Positions 53,134-60,770 of a stretch of DNA of 60,770 bases are shown one piece after another. This stretch comes from Oligoflexia bacterium. GTDB lineage: Bacteria > Bdellovibrionota > UBA1018. Each line of letters begins with the position of its first letter. The first letter of the stretch is position 1. Position numbers and translations under genes: made by a program. A model generated the notes under the pieces. The model was not told where the DNA came from and ran no database searches. It was given only the letters and a program-made list of their open reading frames with translations. The stretch lies in NCBI GenBank assembly GCA_014376785.1, contig JACMQW010000035.1, forward strand, positions 1-60,770. The letters run 5' to 3'.

Positions 53134-53559
53134 CTAGAACCCTCCTAAAACCATTCCCGGCATGTATTTCCGGGTTTTCTCCATCGCTTTCACGATCGAG
53201 TCGTATTCTACTTCCGCATCCGCAGTGATCGTCATGGACTCCACTCCCGGATATTTTTCTTTCAACTGTCGTAAGGCTTCCGCCGCTTCGTCGGGATTCG
53301 CGAAAGTATTTTTCGACTCGAGCGTTCCCTTAGTCACCACTTGGATAGAGCCATCTTTTTTCAAATCCAAAGTCACCGTGATCGGCGGAGGCGCAGGATC
53401 TCCCTGCGCTTCAGCCGGAGTAAACCCCGCATCGAAAATCGAAACCGAAATGAAAGAGGCAGATGCCAGCATGAAAGTGATCAAGACTGTAAAACAGTCG
53501 ATGATCGGGGCTAAGTTCAGATCGAAATCGAGTGAACCTCCCCCTCCACGCCTGCTCAT
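53134..53559 (-). CDS. ExbD/TolR-family motor subunit (first)
   Basis: A 141-residue protein. A Gly-rich start (RRGGGGSLDFDLN) is followed by a membrane helix with the Asp near APIIDCFTVLITFML, and then a periplasmic domain (LRQLKEKYPGVESMTITADAEVEYD). It overlaps the ExbB-like gene by 4 bp (ATGA). Together with the second ExbD copy it could form the 5:2 ExbB:ExbD-type stator, and two different ExbD proteins are typical of the AglRQS-like motor. Confidence 0.87.
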   Translation of the reverse strand: MSRRGGGGSLDFDLNLAPIIDCFTVLITFMLASASFISVSIFDAGFTPAEAQGDPAPPPITVTLDLKKDGSIQVVTKGTLESKNTFANPDEAAEALRQLKEKYPGVESMTITADAEVEYDSIVKAMEKTRKYMPGMVLGGF

Positions 53560-54209
53560 GCGATCCTCTTAGTGTCCACTCCGTAAGAACGCTGACGAAT
53601 GATATCAAGCGCTTCCAACGAGCATTGGTCGAGTTCGCTCACCATTCTGTTCGTGCGGTTCATGATGAAACTGAAAGCCACCATCGCAGGGATAGCAACT
53701 CCGAGACCCATCATGGTCGCGTTCATGGCGGTCGAGATACCGGCAGCGAGAAGTGCAGACTTCTCTTGCGGGTTCGCAGTTCCGACGGCTTCGAATGACT
53801 GGATCAGACCGGCGATCGTTCCGAAGAGGCCGAGTAAGGTCGCGACGTTTGCAATCATGGAAAGAAACGCAGTTCGCTTCGAAATATTTTCAATCCACTC
53901 ACCGACGCAGATATTCAGACCATCGTTCACCATCTGCTCAGGCAGATGGGCACGAAGAAGACCTTCTTTCATCACCTGTGCAGCAGGCTTCTGTGGGTAC
54001 TGGTCGCAGAGCGCGACTGCGTCCTGGACCTTATCCGCCATCACAAGCTCACGAATTCGGTGATAGAACTTTGCTCGTCCTGCGAGTGGATAAGTGAAGA
54101 AAACGACTTTCACTCTCTCGAGAACGATCGCCACCGCGAAAACGCCGGCGATGATGATTGGTAAAACGTGCGACAAATTATTGAGGATAAAGTCAGTAAA
54201 CTTACCCAT
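53556..54209 (-). CDS. MotA/TolQ/ExbB-family motor subunit
   Basis: A 217-residue protein with three hydrophobic helices (about 12-30, 108-130, 155-178: HVLPIIIAGVFAVAIVLERV; ATLLGLFGTIAGLIQSF; ATMMGLGVAIPAMVAFSF). The conserved GLFGTIxGLI and GxGxAIPAM segments are those of ExbB/TolQ/AglR. It forms the proton channel with the ExbD subunits. It is the first gene of a seven-gene unit (53556 down to 45225). Confidence 0.92.
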   Translation of the reverse strand: MGKFTDFILNNLSHVLPIIIAGVFAVAIVLERVKVVFFTYPLAGRAKFYHRIRELVMADKVQDAVALCDQYPQKPAAQVMKEGLLRAHLPEQMVNDGLNICVGEWIENISKRTAFLSMIANVATLLGLFGTIAGLIQSFEAVGTANPQEKSALLAAGISTAMNATMMGLGVAIPAMVAFSFIMNRTNRMVSELDQCSLEALDIIRQRSYGVDTKRIA

Positions 54210-54367
54210 GGATCTCTCCTACGATCTGTTTCCAAAAAGGGAACCCCTTTTAGGGATGGGTCTGACTCGCTAGCCAACGAGAAAGAGCTGTCCAAGAAAC
54301 CTATCGTCAGGAGGATCGGGTTGGGTAAGGCCTAAAATGCCAACTTAACAATTGTTTTCATTTTGGT

Positions 54368-54421
54368 CGGGAGTGCCGAAAAAGACACTCCCGGCGACTC
54401 CTTTCAGAGAATCGCCGGGAG
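54368..54421 (-). terminator. Overlapping hairpins between the barrel gene and the ExbB unit
   Basis: Read on the minus strand, CTCCCGGCGA (54421-54412) pairs with TCGCCGGGAG (54397-54388), a perfect 10-bp stem followed by TGTCTTTTT. A second, mutually exclusive stem is CGGGAGTG (54393-54386) with CACTCCCG (54375-54368). The first stem looks like an intrinsic terminator; the second would compete with it. The structure lies between the barrel gene and exbB in the direction of transcription. Confidence 0.7.
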
Positions 54422-54456
54422 CGCCAAAAGTCCTGAGATAAAAAATGAATCGCTCA

Positions 54457-55293
54457 TTAAAAAGCGAAAACACCCACCCCGAGCTGAATCCAGTTTGTCG
54501 TCAAAGAACGGTCAACAGCTGGTGGGCTATTGAATTTGTCGGTGTGAAAGAGAAGCCGATAATCCAGCGTTAGAAAGAACGTCTTGTTTAAGAAAAACTG
54601 CTGGCCGAGCCCGACAAAGAACCCGGTCGAACTTCCGACGACTGCTTTGTGCTGAGATAATCCCCCAGCGACGTTCAGATCGTAATAAATGATCTTACTT
54701 CCCAGCAGAGAAAGTTTTCCGTAAATCAAACTCGCCCGAGCTTCGAGCCCGCTTACCGAAGTGCTCGGATTGATCGTCGGAATGAGAAGCTTAGCCGCTT
54801 GGGCATAGGCTTGGTTATTCGAAGCGCTCACTTTCGCGTAAAACGCGTGCAGCGACCAGAACTCGTTGAAATGATAACCTAGGGAAACTCCGGTCGTCTT
54901 CATGTCCTGAAAAGGATCGTCCGACCAAAATCCATAGCGAACGCCTAATTCGATCCGTCCTTTTTTGGTGTAGAGGCGGTTCTGAACCACATCCATTAAA
55001 TCTTCATTACCTACCGTCCAGTAGCGACGCTTCATCGTCTGAACATCGATTCGTTCGGGCAACGTGCCGGCGTCGTCGTTCGCATCCGCAGAAGGACGGA
55101 GGGCCCCGTCATTCCCTGGCGCAACTCCCGGAGGAGCCGCTGCAGGAGCGCGGCGTACATTCGCAACTGGTGCTGCATGCGCAGCTGGAGCGAAGCTCGC
55201 AGCCGTCAATCCAATGACAGCTGCAACCATGAACGAGGCCGATGTTTTCATCCTGAAAAATTTCGCATCAAGCGAATGCTTATGGTTCATCAT
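54457..55293 (-). CDS. Outer-membrane beta-barrel, OMP_myx_plus-like, motor-associated
   Basis: About 278 residues from ATG 55293; 55251 is an alternative start, and the longer frame to 55356 would overlap the divergent gene. Signal SFMVAAVIGLTAASFAPAAHAA, then an Ala/Pro linker (AAPPGVAPGNDG) and a barrel with GRIELGVRYGFWSDDP and LHAFYAKVSA. The C-terminal end is WIQLGVGVFAF. Such barrels are known next to Glt clusters in myxobacteria and Bdellovibrio. It lies 250 bp upstream of the ExbB unit, on the same strand. Confidence 0.78.
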   Translation of the reverse strand: MMNHKHSLDAKFFRMKTSASFMVAAVIGLTAASFAPAAHAAPVANVRRAPAAAPPGVAPGNDGALRPSADANDDAGTLPERIDVQTMKRRYWTVGNEDLMDVVQNRLYTKKGRIELGVRYGFWSDDPFQDMKTTGVSLGYHFNEFWSLHAFYAKVSASNNQAYAQAAKLLIPTINPSTSVSGLEARASLIYGKLSLLGSKIIYYDLNVAGGLSQHKAVVGSSTGFFVGLGQQFFLNKTFFLTLDYRLLFHTDKFNSPPAVDRSLTTNWIQLGVGVFAF

Positions 55294-55346
55294 ATTTATT
55301 TCAAAGTTACCCGCCTTTAGACAGAATAGGAAGTAGGAACAAAAAA

Positions 55347-55898
55347 ATGGAAGCACTCCTCTATCTCGCTAAAGAAGGCAAAGTCTCAGGACCGTTCACT
55401 CCTCCCCAAGTGGAGGAGTTAAAACTCTCCGGAGAATTCTATCGTTATGAATGGATGTGGGACGGTGAAGCCCCTGATTGGAGCGCTGTCCCGCGGAAAC
55501 TCACCTCACCTCCCGGGCTTCCGGCAGAACGAACGAAGACTCTCACGAAAATTCCGGCGGCCGTAGACACTCCGATTCTCCAGCCGGTAAAGGTGGCGCG
55601 GCCTTTTCAAGGCGTCGACATTCAGACGAGTTCGAAAGTTTTCTGTGCGGTACTTTTTGATAACCGCCAATCCATCGGCGGTGAAGTCACCAAAGCCCAT
55701 TCTCGGGGAGCTCATTTCGTTTCCACGCCGAGCCAAACGACTCCTCTCTCTAAAGGAACTCGCGCACTGGTAGACTTGCTCGACGAATCGAATGACCGCT
55801 CAACGAAAATTCAAGCCACCGTGGCCACCGTTTCTCGAATGGGAGATCGCTGGGTGCTCGAACTTGAATGGAGTGGCTGCCCCCTTCTCGACACCTAA
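55347..55898 (+). CDS. GYF-domain protein of unknown function
   Basis: A 183-residue protein. Residues 1-50 match a GYF_2 domain (LYLAKEGKVSGPFTPPQVEELKLSG and WMWDGEAPDW). The C-terminal half (VFCAVLFDNRQSIGGEVTKAHSRG...) is beta-rich and might be PilZ-like, but no diagnostic motif is seen. Myxococcal AgmX/GltJ also has a GYF-type domain. It is divergent from the barrel gene with a 50-bp gap, so their promoters may overlap. Possible cytosolic adaptor of the motor. Confidence 0.6.
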   Translation: MEALLYLAKEGKVSGPFTPPQVEELKLSGEFYRYEWMWDGEAPDWSAVPRKLTSPPGLPAERTKTLTKIPAAVDTPILQPVKVARPFQGVDIQTSSKVFCAVLFDNRQSIGGEVTKAHSRGAHFVSTPSQTTPLSKGTRALVDLLDESNDRSTKIQATVATVSRMGDRWVLELEWSGCPLLDT

Positions 55899-55926
55899 TT
55901 CCCCGACTGAAGTGGTTGCTTATCAT

Positions 55927-55965
55927 GACAGAAACCAGCCGGATTCGGCTGGTTTCTGTCGTTTT
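55927..55965. terminator. Intrinsic terminator after the GYF gene
   Basis: A perfect 14-bp stem (GACAGAAACCAGCC with GGCTGGTTTCTGTC) with loop GGATTC, followed by GTTTTAG. It separates the GYF gene from lon. The remaining leader (55966-56109) has no recognisable heat-shock promoter. Confidence 0.85.
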
Positions 55966-56109
55966 AGGGACGAAATCGGTGTTCAGCCTGGTTGGTTTCA
56001 GTCTGGTAAGTTTTTCTTCCGAATTCGTCTTGTTGATCCTAAAGAGTTCTCGATTCGCCACCGATTCGTTCTTTGGAGCTAGATCAACCTACACAGAGGG
56101 ACTCAGAGA

Positions 56110-58554
56110 ATGGTAACTAACTACGACGGCGAACAAGTGGAAATCCCAAGCACGCTACCCATGCTACCGGTACGTGACATAGTGGTGTTCCCGTATATGA
56201 TCATCCCCCTCTTCGTGGGCCGGGATTCTTCAATCAAAGCAGTCGAAGAAGCGCTTTCGCGCTCCGATCGACTCATCCTCCTCGCATCTCAAAAAGACAT
56301 CAGTGACGAGCATCCTTCACCTGACGGAATTTACCAGACCGGTACCGTCGCGATGATCATGCGCATGCGCAAACTTCCCGACGGCCGGATTAAAATTCTG
56401 ACCCAAGGACTTTGCAAAGCGACCATCAAAGATTTCAAATCCCGTGAACCCTTCTATGAAGTGGGAATCGACCGGATCACTGAAACCGTCAGTCCTCGTC
56501 AATCAGACGCAGAAGCCCTGATGCGGACGGTTCGTGAACAACTCGAGCGCGTGATTGCCCTCGGAAAATCTCTTGCGCCCGACATTCTGATGGTTCTCGA
56601 TGACATCACCGATCCAGGTCGTATGGCCGATCTCGTGGCATCAAACCTCGGATTGAAAGTCGCGGAAGCGCAAAATGTTCTGGAGACGACCGATTCCTTC
56701 GATCGTTTGACGAAAATTCATGAGAGCCTCACTCGCGAAATTGAAGTCCTTACCCTGCAAGCGAAAATTCGTTCACAGGCAAAAGACGAAATGCAAAAGT
56801 CACAAAAGGAATACTTCCTTCGTGAACAGATGCGTGCCATCAAGAGCGAACTCGGTGACGGCGATTCGAAGTCTGAAGAAATCAACGAACTTCGCGAAAA
56901 AGTAGCGAAGGCGACGATGCCTGAAGAAGTCGAAGTCGAAGCGATGAAACAGCTCGGACGTTTGGAGCGCATGCATCCCGATGCATCCGAAGCTTCGATG
57001 CTCCGTTCCTACATCGATTGGTTAATCGAGACCCCTTGGGCGAAGCAGTCGAAAGACAATTTGGAGCTGAAACGCGCCAAGGAAATTCTCGACGATGACC
57101 ACCACAATCTCGATAAAGTAAAAGAGCGGATTCTCGAATACCTAGCCGTTCGTCGGTTGAAAGATAAAATGAAAGGCCCGATTCTCTGCCTCTCTGGACC
57201 TCCAGGAGTTGGAAAAACAAGTCTCGGGAAATCAATCGCCAGAGCGATGGGACGTGAATTCGTTCGCATCTCACTTGGCGGAGTAAAAGACGAAGCCGAA
57301 ATTCGCGGACACCGCAGAACATACGTCGGGGCACTTCCCGGACGAATTGTTCAAGGCATGAAGCAAGCGGGTACCAATAACCCGATCTTCGTTCTCGATG
57401 AGATCGATAAGCTTGGGAACGACTTCCGCGGTGACCCCGCGTCGGCGCTCCTCGAAGTGCTCGATCCGGAACAAAACCACACGTTCCGGGACCATTACCT
57501 GAACGTGCCGCTTGACCTCTCGAACGTGCTCTTCATCGCAACCTGTAACGTTTTGGATAACATTCCTCCGGCTCTTCGCGACCGGATGGAAGTCATCCAA
57601 ATCCCAGGTTACACGGAAGAAGAAAAATTCTTCATCTCAAAGAAGTACACGACTCCGAAGCAAATCGTCGAGAACGGTTTGAAGAACGAGCAAATCGAAT
57701 TCACCGATGAAGGCCTGCGCGCCGTCATCACGGGCTACACCCGAGAAGCCGGACTCCGGAATCTCGAGCGCCAAATCGGAACCGTCTGCCGGAAAACTGC
57801 CCGCTTAGTCGCAGAAGGAAAAACCGAGAAGACGCTCATCGATGCCGCTACGGTTGGCAAACTCCTCGGACCCGCTCCCTTCTCCAGAGAAGAAGAGCAG
57901 GAAGCGGATGAAGTTGGAATCGCAACCGGCCTTGCTTGGACGTCGGTCGGCGGAGAAATCCTCTACGTCGAAACCACGGCAATCAAAGGAAAAGGAAACA
58001 TCACCCTCACCGGCCAGCTCGGCGATGTGATGAAAGAGTCAGCGCACGCTGCCCTCGGCCTGATCCGTTGGAGAGCAAAGGACTTCGGTCTCGACGAAGA
58101 CGCCCTCGCGAATACGGACATCCATGTTCACTATCCGCAAGGAGGAATTCCGAAAGACGGCCCGTCGGCTGGGATCACGATGGCGACTGCCATCATTTCT
58201 CGCCTCACGGGAATCCCGATTCGCAAAGATGTGGCCATGACGGGAGAGATCACTCTTACCGGGCGAGTGCTACCGATTGGCGGATTGAAAGAAAAGGCCT
58301 TGGCTGCGATGAGACACGGCGTGAAAATCGTGATCATTCCTGACAAAAACAAGAAAGACCTAGAAGACATTCCTGTGGAAATCCGAAACCAACTCACGTT
58401 TGTTCCAGTAAAAACGATCGACGAGGTTCTCGACGTCGCCCTGGCAAGCAAGATCAAAGGCAACGACCAAGACAAAGTCGAACGCCCGAAGACCGTCACG
58501 GGTCGTCGTAGAATGGGTGGGGCCGCCGCGGCCGCCGCCGCAAAAGGTCGGTAA
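56110..58554 (+). CDS. lon: ATP-dependent protease Lon
   Basis: An 814-residue protein. It starts with the Lon N-domain ([25 protein letters not shown]) and continues with coiled-coil helices ([17 protein letters not shown]). The AAA+ domain has Walker [10 protein letters not shown] (about residue 362), Walker [11 protein letters not shown] and the sensor. The C-terminal protease has Ser near 686 (KDGPSAGIT) and Lys near 728 (LKEKAL). It degrades misfolded and regulatory proteins. The C-terminus is basic and Ala-rich (AAAAAAKGR), a little unusual. A CNNM gene follows after 30 bp. Confidence 0.97.
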   Translation: MVTNYDGEQVEIPSTLPMLPVRDIVVFPYMIIPLFVGRDSSIKAVEEALSRSDRLILLASQKDISDEHPSPDGIYQTGTVAMIMRMRKLPDGRIKILTQGLCKATIKDFKSREPFYEVGIDRITETVSPRQSDAEALMRTVREQLERVIALGKSLAPDILMVLDDITDPGRMADLVASNLGLKVAEAQNVLETTDSFDRLTKIHESLTREIEVLTLQAKIRSQAKDEMQKSQKEYFLREQMRAIKSELGDGDSKSEEINELREKVAKATMPEEVEVEAMKQLGRLERMHPDASEASMLRSYIDWLIETPWAKQSKDNLELKRAKEILDDDHHNLDKVKERILEYLAVRRLKDKMKGPILCLSGPPGVGKTSLGKSIARAMGREFVRISLGGVKDEAEIRGHRRTYVGALPGRIVQGMKQAGTNNPIFVLDEIDKLGNDFRGDPASALLEVLDPEQNHTFRDHYLNVPLDLSNVLFIATCNVLDNIPPALRDRMEVIQIPGYTEEEKFFISKKYTTPKQIVENGLKNEQIEFTDEGLRAVITGYTREAGLRNLERQIGTVCRKTARLVAEGKTEKTLIDAATVGKLLGPAPFSREEEQEADEVGIATGLAWTSVGGEILYVETTAIKGKGNITLTGQLGDVMKESAHAALGLIRWRAKDFGLDEDALANTDIHVHYPQGGIPKDGPSAGITMATAIISRLTGIPIRKDVAMTGEITLTGRVLPIGGLKEKALAAMRHGVKIVIIPDKNKKDLEDIPVEIRNQLTFVPVKTIDEVLDVALASKIKGNDQDKVERPKTVTGRRRMGGAAAAAAAKGR

Positions 58555-58584
58555 TCTTGTTGGAAATCGGGTAAGCTCGGAACT

Positions 58585-59673
58585 GTGGAAACACTGTCCA
58601 CCTTACTGGTTCTTATTTTAATCGCGATCTCGGGTTTCCTTTCAGGATCCGAGATCGCGCTTTTTTCGCTTTCTAAAGTCCAACTCAAGCACTTGCGCGA
58701 GCGATTTAAGCCTTCCTATCGCTTGATCAAAAAGCTCCTGAGCGATCCGACCGGGGTTTTGGTTACGATCCTGATCTGTAACGAAGTATCCAATATCGCG
58801 ATTTCGACATTGGTGTCGGAAGCGGTCGCAAATAACCACGGCGTCGGTTGGTTCGCCATCATCGGCGAGCGTTGGCTTCATCGGCTTCCACCTTGGGGGA
58901 TCGACCTCGTGCTCGGCGCGGTACTCACTTCCCCCATCGTTCTTATTTTCTGCGAGATCACTCCGAAAATCATCGCTGCACGAACAAACACGCTCGTCGC
59001 CCCGCTTACGATCGGCCCGCTTCACTTGCTCTACCAAATCATGGCGCCCATTCGCATGACCGTCATTGGCACGCAGAGGTTAGTCGCTAAGATGATTCCG
59101 GGAAAAAATCCCGAGCAAAAAATGATTTCGACCCGCTCAAAACTGCGGGAAGAAGATTTTTTAACCATGGTCGAAGAAGCCCAAAAAGAAGGAACGGTTG
59201 GTTCTTCTGAACTCCAGCTAATTCGGAACGTTTTCGATTTGGATGACACTGCGGTGAGCGAAATCGCCACTCCCCTCTCACGCACTTTCATGCTGCCCCA
59301 GACGACTTCACTCAGCCAAGCGCTGATCAGTATGCGCGACGGATCTTCCGGCCAACGCTATTCCCGGGTTCCCGTTTACGGAAAGAATCGCTCCGATGTG
59401 GTCGGACTGCTCTACTCAAAGGACCTCTTAGTCGCAAAGCTTGAAAAAGCAGATCTTGCGACGCCGATTTCTGAATACATGTGGAAACCCTTTTTCGTGA
59501 GTGCAGTGACTCGACTGAACTCACTCTTTCGAAAAATGAAGCGGCAGCGCGTTCACCTTGCGATGGTCACGAATGCCCAAGGCGCCTCAGTCGGCGTGGT
59601 CACGATGAACGACGTGCTGGAAGCGCTACTGGATGAACTCTTGATCGATGATGATGAGGAGGACGAACTATGA
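58585..59673 (+). CDS. CNNM/DUF21-type membrane protein with CBS pair
   Basis: A 362-residue protein with a GTG start. The DUF21 membrane domain has LSGSEIALFSLSKVQLKHL and ILICNEVSN, three or four helices, then FCEITPKIIAARTN. It continues with two CBS domains (FMLPQTTSLSQALISM; LYSKDLLVAKLEKADLATP). It lacks the C-terminal CorC_HlyC domain of its neighbour. Family members export or regulate Mg2+ or other divalent ions. Its stop overlaps the next start by 4 bp. Confidence 0.88.
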   Translation: METLSTLLVLILIAISGFLSGSEIALFSLSKVQLKHLRERFKPSYRLIKKLLSDPTGVLVTILICNEVSNIAISTLVSEAVANNHGVGWFAIIGERWLHRLPPWGIDLVLGAVLTSPIVLIFCEITPKIIAARTNTLVAPLTIGPLHLLYQIMAPIRMTVIGTQRLVAKMIPGKNPEQKMISTRSKLREEDFLTMVEEAQKEGTVGSSELQLIRNVFDLDDTAVSEIATPLSRTFMLPQTTSLSQALISMRDGSSGQRYSRVPVYGKNRSDVVGLLYSKDLLVAKLEKADLATPISEYMWKPFFVSAVTRLNSLFRKMKRQRVHLAMVTNAQGASVGVVTMNDVLEALLDELLIDDDEEDEL

Positions 59674-60770
59674 GCCAGCTCTCCACCGAACTCCTCATCT
59701 CGCTCCTCATTCCGCTGATTTTAATTGAGGGATTTTTCTCCGGCAGCGAGATTGCCCTTTTGTCGGCAGATCAAATTGATTTAAAAGCGCGGGCCGCAAA
59801 CGGTTCCAGCCGAGCGAAACTTGCGCTGCAGCTCGCGAAACACCCTGAGCGGGTACTTACGTCGACTCTCGTCATGACGGCGTTTTGTGTGATCCTCATT
59901 TCTGCACTCTGCTCGCTCTGGGCTCGCGGTAAGTACGGAGAATCATCGGAGTGGATCGCGGTCTCGATCGCTTCCCCACTCGTCGTGATCTTGGGTGAGC
60001 TCATTCCGAAAACCGTTTATCAGAAATACGCAAATCGCGTGGCGCCTTGGGTTTCTTACCCCGTATCTTTTGTGTACCTCCTCTTTTATCCGCTCACCCG
60101 CACCATCTCATTTTACACGAGCGGCTTATCCCGAGTGCTTCGACCCATCGAAGAAATGCTGACCGGAAAATCTCCGTCGGGCCGGGATGAACTCCTCACG
60201 CTTCTGTCTTACGGAAAACGAGAAAGTGAACTCGGAGTCAGCGAGAAACGCATGATCCGGCGGATCTTCGATTTTAAGGGGACCGAGGCGAAACACATTT
60301 TAATTCCGCTGATCAAAGTCGAGGCCATCGAAGAACACGCCACAATTTTGGATGGTCTCGAACGATTTAAATCCCACCGCCATTCTCGCATGCCCGTCTA
60401 CTCTGGCCGCATTGATAACATCGTCGGCATCCTCGAAGTCTCAGATCTCTTTCGAGCACCCGACCCCCAGCAGAGCGTGCGAAATTTCGTGGAAACGGCG
60501 ACTTACGTTGCGGAAACGCATCACCTCGACGACCTGCTAAAAATCATGCGACGAGACGAAACCGAAATGGTCGTGATCGTCGACGAATATGGGGGCGCGA
60601 TCGGAATCCTCACTTTCGAAGACATCGTCGAAGAAATCGTCGGCGAAATCGAAGACGAGCATGACGACCAAGCCGTCGATGTGAAGCAACTCGGTGAGAA
60701 CAGTTACATCGTCCCCGCGCGGATGGAAGTGACTGCGCTGAATGAAAACTTAAACTTCGAAATTCCCGAA
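59670..60770 (+). CDS. CNNM/DUF21-type membrane protein with CBS and CorC_HlyC domains (3' end outside window)
   Basis: Open from ATG 59670 to the window end (367 codons visible). The DUF21 domain begins LIEGFFSGSEIALLSADQIDLK and contains ILGELIPKTVY. The CBS pair includes RMPVYSGRIDNIVGILEVSDLF and VVIVDEYGGAIGILTFEDIVEEIVGEI. The CorC_HlyC domain starts at about QLGENSYIVPARMEV. It overlaps the previous paralogue by 4 bp (ATGA), so the two are probably made together and may form a heteromer. Confidence 0.9.
   Translation, partial: MSQLSTELLISLLIPLILIEGFFSGSEIALLSADQIDLKARAANGSSRAKLALQLAKHPERVLTSTLVMTAFCVILISALCSLWARGKYGESSEWIAVSIASPLVVILGELIPKTVYQKYANRVAPWVSYPVSFVYLLFYPLTRTISFYTSGLSRVLRPIEEMLTGKSPSGRDELLTLLSYGKRESELGVSEKRMIRRIFDFKGTEAKHILIPLIKVEAIEEHATILDGLERFKSHRHSRMPVYSGRIDNIVGILEVSDLFRAPDPQQSVRNFVETATYVAETHHLDDLLKIMRRDETEMVVIVDEYGGAIGILTFEDIVEEIVGEIEDEHDDQAVDVKQLGENSYIVPARMEVTALNENLNFEIPE

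Overview
The window looks like one contig from a Gram-negative bacterium, most probably a member of the Bdellovibrionota or a nearby deltaproteobacterial-type lineage. The reasons are a complete set of genes resembling the Glt/Agl trans-envelope motor (ExbB, two ExbD, TPR proteins, a TonB-like protein with an AgmX/PglI-type C-terminus and a myxobacterial-style outer-membrane barrel), many lipoproteins and beta-barrels, secreted trypsin-like proteases, and a GatCAB amidotransferase. The taxonomic call is inference; no rRNA or other marker gene lies in the window.

Region 1 (1-1149) holds the 3' end of a sigma-54 activator and a small cysteine-rich protein. Region 2 (1206-13956) is a 12.7-kb integrative element in the 3' end of a tRNA-Ala(TGC) gene. 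It is bounded by a perfect 26-bp direct repeat, and the host tRNA terminator is now stranded on its far side. It carries a tyrosine integrase, a RepB-type primase, a terminase large subunit with an N-terminal helix-turn-helix, a ribbon-helix-helix protein plus serine recombinase, and cargo: a PAS histidine kinase with a response regulator, a MAPEG membrane protein and a cysteine-motif exported protein. No capsid, portal or tail gene is recognisable, so it resembles a phage satellite or a decayed phage-plasmid. Several inverted-repeat clusters in its gaps are candidate arm sites, operators or origins.

Region 3 (14099-21301) encodes envelope proteins (two barrels, a lipoprotein, a CPBP-type protease), a decayed lipoprotein gene, a DUF2156-type acyltransferase fused to a membrane domain, a START-like exported protein and an unusual tRNA-Lys(CTT). 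Region 4 (21705-27430) is housekeeping: ymdB-like, fthC, zapA, a thiolase, two small plus-strand genes and Ppx/GppA. Region 5 (27433-33151) is AsmA and gatB-gatA-gatC, forming a gatC-gatA-gatB-asmA-ppx unit. Region 6 (33224-35316) holds two tandem trypsin-like proteases. Region 7 (35408-43022) is a glmU-glmS-CLC-pcrA unit with 4-bp overlaps, followed by divergent dksA.

Region 8 (43691-55898) holds a VWA lipoprotein with a Pro-Thr-Ser repeat and then the motor cluster. Seven minus-strand genes run from ExbB to a TPR-like exported protein with almost no gaps. An outer-membrane barrel gene lies just upstream, separated by a pair of overlapping hairpins, and a divergent GYF-domain protein follows. 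Region 9 (56110-60770) is lon and two overlapping CNNM/CBS membrane proteins, the second running off the window.

The two most notable points are the terminase- and primase-bearing element without virion genes and the compact Glt/Agl-like motor locus. All assignments come from reading motifs and context; no database search was run.
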